Assembly: GCA_023440975.1 (NCBI GenBank)
Contig: JAEZRD010000059.1
Coordinates: forward strand, 1-5,642
Length of the DNA: 5,642 nt
Direction of reading: 5' to 3'
Origin: Methanobacteriota archaeon
GTDB taxonomy: Archaea > Methanobacteriota > Methanobacteria > Methanobacteriales > Methanobacteriaceae
The notes below the pieces were generated by a model. It searched no databases, was not told the DNA's origin, and saw nothing but the letters and a program-made list of their open reading frames with translations. Positions 1-3,601 of this stretch are shown in pieces; the stretch's first letter is position 1; each line of letters opens with the position of its first letter. The position numbers and the translations under genes are program-made.

Positions 1-1
1 A

Positions 2-271
2 CTTGTTAATGAAGTAGCTTTAAACACTATTAAATATGCATTCCCTGAAACTGGTAAAGGTGATTTTTATATTAACCTAGAACAATCTAATGATACTATT
101 GTTTTAAAAATTTGGGATAATGGTATAGGTTTACCTAAAGGTTTTGATGTATTTAATTCAAATAGTCTTGGATTTATTATTATCCGTAATCTCACACAGC
201 AGTTAGATGCTGAATTGGTAATTTTAGATGATATTTCTGGTTTTGGTGTTGAGTTAATTATACCTTATTAA
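2..271 (+). CDS. Sensor histidine kinase, C-terminal ATPase domain (5' truncated by window edge)
   Basis: Only the last 89 residues are present; the frame is open from base 2 to a TAA at 269-271. What is seen is the ATP-binding half of a GHKL/HATPase_c domain. The N-box lies at residues 4-14 (E4, N8, K11, ending KYAF), the G1 box DNGIGLP at 39-45, the G2-like stretch SLGFIIIRNL at 55-64 and the final strand GFGVELIIP at 80-88. The KYAF ending of the N-box and the short spacing between boxes are typical of the HisKA_2-type sensory histidine kinases that are abundant in Methanobacteriales. In that family the domain binds ATP and phosphorylates a histidine located upstream, which here lies outside the window. 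The sensor part, the phospho-acceptor histidine and the signal cannot be judged. A stand-alone anti-sigma-like ATPase is a less likely alternative. The gene converges on the transporter operon and is not co-transcribed with it. Confidence 0.85.
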   Translation, partial: LVNEVALNTIKYAFPETGKGDFYINLEQSNDTIVLKIWDNGIGLPKGFDVFNSNSLGFIIIRNLTQQLDAELVILDDISGFGVELIIPY

Positions 272-302
272 AAAAAAGGAAGAAAAAATAGTTTTATTTT
301 TT
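270..302. terminator. Overlapping oligo-T terminators between convergent genes
   Basis: The gap between the two convergent stop codons is 22 bases. Read on the minus strand it gives a T6 run (283-288) and a T8 run (270-277), suitable for ending the transporter mRNA. Read on the plus strand it gives T4 (292-295) and T6 (297-302), suitable for ending the kinase mRNA, although the second run lies inside the last Lys codons of the opposing gene. Oligo-T tracts without a strong hairpin are the usual archaeal intrinsic terminators. No stable stem is seen here. Confidence 0.55.
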
Positions 303-1046
303 AGCTATTTCTTCTAAAGTATTATCTCCTATTAAATTTTTTGCAAATTCAGTTGCAGGGTGATCTATAATATTTTCTGGAGTATCATATTGGTCAATTT
401 TTCCTTTTTCCATTATAACTACCTTGTTTCCAAGGTGTATTGCTTCACTTATGTCGTGAGTTACAAATACTATTGTTACACCTGTTTGTTCATGAATTGC
501 TTTTATTTTTTTTTGTAGTTGTGTACGGGTTATTGCATCTATTGCTCCGAAAGGTTCATCCATTAAAAGGATTTCTGGTTCATTTGCCATTGCACGTGCA
601 ATTCCGACTCTTTGTTGTTGTCCTCCACTTAATTGTTTTGGGTATCGTTTAAGGTAGTCTTCAGGTAAATCTATTAGTTTCATCCATTTTTTTAAGGCTT
701 TTTTGTTGTATTCTTCATCCTTTTTATCATAAAGGTCAGGTACATAAAGAATATTGTCACGTACGTTCATATGGGGGAATAGTAGATTACCTTGTATACT
801 GTAACCTATATGTCTTCTGAGGTTTATTATATCTTCATTAGCAATATTTTTCCCATTTACTAAGATTTCACCAGATTCTGGTGTGATTAATCTGTTGATT
901 AGTTTAAGTGCAGTGGTTTTTCCACATCCACTTGTCCCTATCATTACTACAAAGTCTCCTTCTTCGATTTTAAGGTTGAAATCTTTAAGAATGGTGTTAT
1001 CACCATATGATTTGGTTACATTTTTGAATTCTATTGCTGTACTCAT
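294..1046 (-). CDS. ABC importer ATPase, OpuCA/ProV type without CBS domains
   Basis: This 250-residue protein is the cytoplasmic ATP-hydrolysing subunit that drives the permease encoded just upstream. All the ABC nucleotide-binding motifs are visible: Walker A GTSGCGKTT at 37-45, the Q-loop glutamine at 85 followed by the LFPHMNV stretch usual in this subfamily, signature LSGGQQQR at 139-146, Walker B ILLMDEP at 159-165 with catalytic Glu164, D-loop GAID at 167-170 and the switch histidine at 197. The sequence most resembles the ATPases of osmoprotectant/quaternary-amine importers. Unlike OpuA/ProV and OpuCA it stops at about 250 residues, so the C-terminal CBS pair that senses ionic strength in some relatives is absent; such short forms are common in the OpuF/EgtU-like group. 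It starts 21 bases after the permease stop, which implies one mRNA. The ATG at 1044-1046 is set by GGGAGGAG seven bases upstream. Confidence 0.93.
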   Translation of the reverse strand: MSTAIEFKNVTKSYGDNTILKDFNLKIEEGDFVVMIGTSGCGKTTALKLINRLITPESGEILVNGKNIANEDIINLRRHIGYSIQGNLLFPHMNVRDNILYVPDLYDKKDEEYNKKALKKWMKLIDLPEDYLKRYPKQLSGGQQQRVGIARAMANEPEILLMDEPFGAIDAITRTQLQKKIKAIHEQTGVTIVFVTHDISEAIHLGNKVVIMEKGKIDQYDTPENIIDHPATEFAKNLIGDNTLEEIAKK

Positions 1047-1053
1047 CTTTCAT

Positions 1054-1061
1054 CTCCTCCC
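1054..1061 (-). promoter_or_regulatory. Ribosome binding site of the ABC ATPase gene
   Basis: GGGAGGAG on the minus strand, seven bases before the ATG at 1046. It decides the start: another ATG at 1051-1053 is out of frame and too close to the site. Confidence 0.8.
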
Positions 1062-1067
1062 TTTTTT

Positions 1068-2633
1068 TTATATTAATCCTTTAGCTTTTAAGTATTGTTC
1101 AGCTACATCATGGGGATCTTTTTTCTCTACTTCTACTTCGTAATTCATTTTTGACATATCGTCTTCGGATATGGTGTTGTTTAGTTTCAGTAGACTGGTT
1201 CGGATTTCTGGATGTTTTTGCAGTACATCGTTTCTCACTACATTTCCACATTCATATGATGGATAGAAGTGTTTATCATCTTTTAATATTGTACAGTTAG
1301 AGTTGTGTAGTCTTCCATCTGTTGTGTATATGACGATTACATCTACTTTTTGTGATTTTAGTGCATCATATTTTAATCCTATGTCTAGGTTTGTTGTGCT
1401 TTTGAATTTCATTCCATATGCTTCACATAGGGCGTTGTATCCATCTTCTCTTTGGTAGAATTCTGGTTCTGCTCCAAAACTTAATTGTGGTGCGACTTTG
1501 GCTAGGTCACTGTATGTTTTTAGGTCGTATTTATCTGCTACTTCTTTACTTACAGCTATTCCATATGTGTTGTCGAATCCGTACATTCCAACCCAACTTA
1601 AATTGTATTTTTGGTTGTATTGGTCTGTTAATTGTTTGTATTCTGTTTCATTATAGATTCCTTTGTTTTTTAGTACTTGTTCCCAGCCTGTTCCTGTGTA
1701 TTCGGGGTATATGTCAAAGTCTCCTTTTAGCATTCCTGGTTGGATGTTACTTGTTCCTCCTCCTACACCTGTGGTTAGGTCAACATTTAAATTGGTATCA
1801 TGTTCTATTAGTATTTTAAGCATATTTCCCATTATGTATTGTTCTGTGAATGGTTTGGTTGCTACATGTATGGTGTTTTGTTGTTGTTGTTCGTTTATTG
1901 CTGCTGCACCTACTCCTCCTACTAATATGATGATTATTAGGCATGTTAATGTTTTTTTGTTGAAGATTTTTTCTTTTATTTTTAATTCTTTGTTGCTTTT
2001 TGGTCTATCGTATTGTACGAGTTTTTCTATTCTTCCTATTATCCAGTCGATTATTAGGGCTACGATTGCTATAAGTAGTGATCCTGTTACGGTCATTGTT
2101 ATGTTGTTTATGCTTATTCCTTGGTATATTGCTACCCCTAATCCTCCTGCACCTATGAATGCTGCGATACCTGTGAGTGCTATGGTCATTACTACCATTG
2201 TTCTTATTGCGCTCATTATTTCTGGTAGTGCTAGTGGTAATTTTATTTTTCTAAGTATTTGTTTGTCTGTACTTCCCATTCCTTTTGCTGCTTCGGTTAT
2301 ATTGGGGTCTATGTTGACTATTCCTGTGTGTGTTCCTCTTACCATTGGTAGTAGTCCGTAGATTGTTAGTGCTATTATTGCGTTTGCGTCTCCTATTCCT
2401 ACTACGGGTATGAGGAAACCGAATAATGCGATGGATGGGATTGTGTATACGAAATTTACTACTGCTAGTACCCATTTGTTTTTTGGGTGTTCGCTTACTA
2501 TTATTCCTATTCCTAATCCTAGTATTATTGCTATTATTATTGCTATAAATGATATTTCTAGGTGTTGTAGTGTTAGTTTTATGAAAAAGTCATGTTGGTT
2601 TATTAGTAATGTTAACATGTCGTTTAGTAACAT
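1068..2633 (-). CDS. Fused ABC permease and substrate-binding protein, OpuFB/OpuCB-CC (EgtUC-like) type
   Basis: The 521 residues combine two subunits that are separate in many bacteria. Residues about 25-202 form a BPD_transp_1-type permease with about five membrane segments (near 25-46, 53-78, 85-98, 143-165, 180-202). The EAA coupling loop that docks on the ATPase begins at EAAKGMG (114-120) and runs to LPEI near 139. A basic linker (201-228) and a sixth hydrophobic segment (229-246) follow, then a type-II substrate-binding domain (about 253-521). It contains family-typical stretches KPFTEQYIMG (260-269), GGGTSNIQPGML (291-302) and DIYPEYTGTGW (307-317). With the EAA loop in the cytoplasm, segments 4 to 6 place the binding domain outside, and the basic linker fits positive-inside topology. 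By family the ligand is probably glycine betaine, choline, carnitine or another zwitterion such as ergothioneine; sequence alone does not decide. The start is secure: an in-frame TAG at 2649-2651 and AGGAGGG ten bases before ATG. It is the first gene of the operon. Confidence 0.92.
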   Translation of the reverse strand: MLLNDMLTLLINQHDFFIKLTLQHLEISFIAIIIAIILGLGIGIIVSEHPKNKWVLAVVNFVYTIPSIALFGFLIPVVGIGDANAIIALTIYGLLPMVRGTHTGIVNIDPNITEAAKGMGSTDKQILRKIKLPLALPEIMSAIRTMVVMTIALTGIAAFIGAGGLGVAIYQGISINNITMTVTGSLLIAIVALIIDWIIGRIEKLVQYDRPKSNKELKIKEKIFNKKTLTCLIIIILVGGVGAAAINEQQQQNTIHVATKPFTEQYIMGNMLKILIEHDTNLNVDLTTGVGGGTSNIQPGMLKGDFDIYPEYTGTGWEQVLKNKGIYNETEYKQLTDQYNQKYNLSWVGMYGFDNTYGIAVSKEVADKYDLKTYSDLAKVAPQLSFGAEPEFYQREDGYNALCEAYGMKFKSTTNLDIGLKYDALKSQKVDVIVIYTTDGRLHNSNCTILKDDKHFYPSYECGNVVRNDVLQKHPEIRTSLLKLNNTISEDDMSKMNYEVEVEKKDPHDVAEQYLKAKGLI

Positions 2634-2643
2634 TTTTTTGTTT

Positions 2644-2650
2644 CCCTCCT
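2644..2650 (-). promoter_or_regulatory. Ribosome binding site of the fused permease gene
   Basis: AGGAGGG on the minus strand, ten bases before the ATG at 2633. It favours this ATG over the internal Met6 (2616-2618), which would be 25 bases away. Confidence 0.8.
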
Positions 2651-2759
2651 ATTTTTTTTGTTGTATTTTGGTTTTTTTCTGATTTTTTTTTTAATGCCTT
2701 ATTTTTTGTTGGTGTTTGTTTTTTTTCATTTTTTTTCTCCATTTTTTCCCATTAAATTT
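2651..2759 (-). other. A/G-rich untranslated leader of the transporter mRNA
   Basis: On the plus strand this stretch is almost entirely T with a few C and G, so the minus-strand transcript would be an A-rich, nearly structureless leader of about 130 bases from the predicted start site to the permease ATG. No hairpin, riboswitch-like pairing or oligo-T attenuator in the mRNA sense was seen. A 50-codon Lys/Asn-rich frame crosses it but has no ribosome binding site. Its length depends on the promoter call. Confidence 0.4.
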
Positions 2760-2774
2760 GACTGACCATTAGTC
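2760..2774. promoter_or_regulatory. Candidate operator at the transporter start site
   Basis: GACTGACCATTAGTC contains two overlapping dyads: GACT-N7-AGTC over the whole 15 bases, and GAC-N5-GTC at 2764-2774. It is the only G/C-containing palindromic stretch in the surrounding AT-rich DNA, and it sits where transcription should begin if the TATA box at 2789-2796 is used. That position suits a repressor. The GACC...GTC core resembles sites of TetR-like repressors in general, but no regulator gene is in the window. Inferred only. Confidence 0.3.
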
Positions 2775-2788
2775 TAAAAGTATTTAAT

Positions 2789-2796
2789 AAAATATA
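2789..2796 (-). promoter_or_regulatory. Candidate TATA box of the transporter operon
   Basis: TATATTTT on the minus strand, preceded by GCTAGG, which is a weak match to a TFB-binding element. An archaeal start site about 26 bases downstream would fall near 2766. A second possible box, TTTATAGT (2813-2820), lies further up. The DNA is so AT-rich that chance matches are common. Confidence 0.4.
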
Positions 2797-3048
2797 CCTA
2801 GCATTCACTAAAACTATAAAAACAGAATCAAACTGTTTAATAAAAATAAATATAATTGAAAAATGTTAGTTTAAATTTGTAAAAAATCAAATAAAATTCA
2901 TTAGCACTGTTAATAACTTAATACATAATCATATATAAAACTAATTAAAAACATTAAAAAACAAATCAAAATAAACTATATACAATAACAAAAAAAATAT
3001 AACAATATAACAAAATTTACCATATAAACAAAAAGGTTGAAAAAAAGC
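2797..3048. other. Divergent intergenic region, no gene seen
   Basis: This stretch is extremely AT-rich with stops in all frames. It holds the upstream part of the minus-strand promoter, a weak inverted repeat AAACAG-N7-CTGTTT (2820-2838), and possible plus-strand TATA boxes at 2931-2938 (ATATATAA) and 2976-2983 (CTATATAC) for the small gene at 3049. No RNA gene, mobile element or CRISPR repeat was recognised. Confidence 0.5.
2976..2983 (+). promoter_or_regulatory. Possible TATA box of the small gene at 3049
   Basis: CTATATAC would place a start near 3005 and leave a leader of about 45 bases. ATATATAA at 2931-2938 is an equal alternative. Neither has a convincing TFB element. Confidence 0.25.
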
Positions 3049-3313
3049 ATGACTAAACAAGAATTAAATCCAGAAATAATAAAAAAATTAAACGAATATC
3101 AAGAAAAAAAATTGTAAATTCATAGAAAAAACAGAACAAAAAGTCTCAGAAGACGGAAAAGAAGTAACTCTAATAGCACAGGTCACTCTACCAGATATAA
3201 ATATAATTTATGATGATATTACAGCATTTGAAAAAATTTTAGATGCAAAATATGAAAGTTTTATAACACTCCAAGGAACAACCCAATTAAAGTTTCGTTT
3301 CAATGAAAAATAA
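3049..3313 (+). pseudogene. Small unrecognised gene, frame broken at an A8 run
   Basis: From ATG 3049 the frame reads 22 residues and stops at TAA 3115-3117, directly after eight A's (3104-3111). The next frame is open from 3092 to TAA 3311-3313 and reads as ordinary protein, with mixed charged and hydrophobic residues, but has no ATG, GTG or TTG of its own near its beginning. Removing one A joins the two parts into one 87-residue soluble protein. Its N-terminal part (MTKQELNPEIIKKLNEYQEK) would be helical and charged, followed by alternating strand-like segments such as EVTLIAQVTL and FITLQGTTQLKFRF. No signal peptide, membrane segment or known family was recognised. GGTTGA eight bases before the ATG is a weak ribosome binding site. 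The break may be a true recent mutation, a sequencing error, or a frame set by slippage on the A run; the window cannot tell these apart. It stands alone, divergent from the transporter. Confidence 0.6.
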
Positions 3314-3332
3314 ATTACCATAATCTAAATCT

Positions 3333-3369
3333 AATTTTAAGGGTCTTATATATACTTTTCCCTAAAATT
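3333..3369. repeat. Inverted repeat enclosing an AT stretch downstream of the small gene
   Basis: AATTTTAAGGG (3333-3343) and CCCTAAAATT (3360-3369) pair over ten bases with one bulged A and a 16-base loop containing TTATATATA. It may be a transcript-end hairpin of the small gene or a protein-binding site upstream of the promoter at 3374. No T run follows the stem, so a classical terminator is not supported. Confidence 0.5.
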
Positions 3370-3373
3370 CACC

Positions 3374-3387
3374 AAAACCTTTATATG
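3374..3387 (+). promoter_or_regulatory. Promoter of the surface-protein gene (TFB element plus TATA box)
   Basis: AAAACC followed by TTTATATG (3380-3387) is the best archaeal promoter match in the window: a purine-rich TFB element joined to a TTTATAT box. It predicts a start near 3408-3412 and a leader of about 190 bases. A weaker box, TTTATTTA near 3555, would instead give a leader of about 20 bases. Confidence 0.5.
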
Positions 3388-3409
3388 TGATATTAAAGTA
3401 AAATAATAA

Positions 3410-3420
3410 GTGAAAATCAC
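3410..3420. promoter_or_regulatory. Perfect dyad at the predicted start of the surface-protein mRNA
   Basis: GTGAAAATCAC is a perfect GTGA-AAA-TCAC palindrome, and GAAAAT (3412-3417) can also pair with ATTTTC (3422-3427) around a CACC loop. It lies where the TTTATATG box predicts initiation, so it could be a repressor site or a 5'-end hairpin. No regulator is known from the window. Confidence 0.3.
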
Positions 3421-3449
3421 CATTTTCCCCATAAATATAATAGGATACA

Positions 3450-3535
3450 GTTAAATAAGCCACCCTGATTTAACAATCTCAAATTAGTTAAATTTTCATT
3501 TAATTTAGGTATATTGTTTCAATATCTTATTTAAC
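3450..3535. repeat. Four GTTAAAT motifs in both orientations in the leader
   Basis: GTTAAAT occurs at 3450-3456 and 3487-3493, and its complement ATTTAAC at 3468-3474 and 3529-3535. The outer pair extends to ten perfect bases, GTTAAATAAG (3450-3459) with CTTATTTAAC (3526-3535). Alternative stems are possible: 3450-3456 with 3468-3474, and TTAAAT with ATTTAA at 3488-3503. This could be a set of protein-binding sites or mutually exclusive RNA hairpins in the leader. Confidence 0.4.
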
Positions 3536-3591
3536 AACAAACTAAAATTAATCCTTTATTTATGTAAAAAATGTTGATTAAAATCTTTTAT

Positions 3592-3598
3592 GAGGTGA
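3592..3598 (+). promoter_or_regulatory. Ribosome binding site of the surface-protein gene
   Basis: GAGGTGA precedes two adjacent ATG codons at 3602 and 3605. The GAGG core lies six bases before the first and nine before the second, so either can be used. An earlier in-frame ATG at 3590 is closed by TGA at 3596-3598. Confidence 0.75.
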
Positions 3599-3601
3599 AG
3601 G

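Noticed and set aside
440..1143. Plus-strand open frames over the ABC ATPase (440-652, 883-1143)
   Set aside because: Antisense shadows of a gene with all ABC motifs intact.
2251..2475. Minus-strand frame inside the permease gene
   Set aside because: Overlaps the real gene in another frame and encodes an Arg/Asn/Thr-rich shadow with no ribosome binding site.
1418..2682. Long plus-strand open frames (1418-1819, 1663-2361, 2410-2682)
   Set aside because: They lie antisense to the permease-binding fusion, which has full family motifs; their proteins are low-complexity Ile/Leu/Pro/Cys mixtures with no start signal.
2590..2742. 50-codon Lys/Asn-rich frame in the transporter leader, overlapping the permease start
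   Set aside because: No ribosome binding site, and the composition is just that of A-rich DNA; its ending inside the permease gene is in a different frame.
3314..3601. RNA gene or riboswitch of a known class
   Set aside because: There are inverted repeats, but no tRNA-like, box C/D or recognisable riboswitch core was seen, and G/C content is too low to support a stable known fold.
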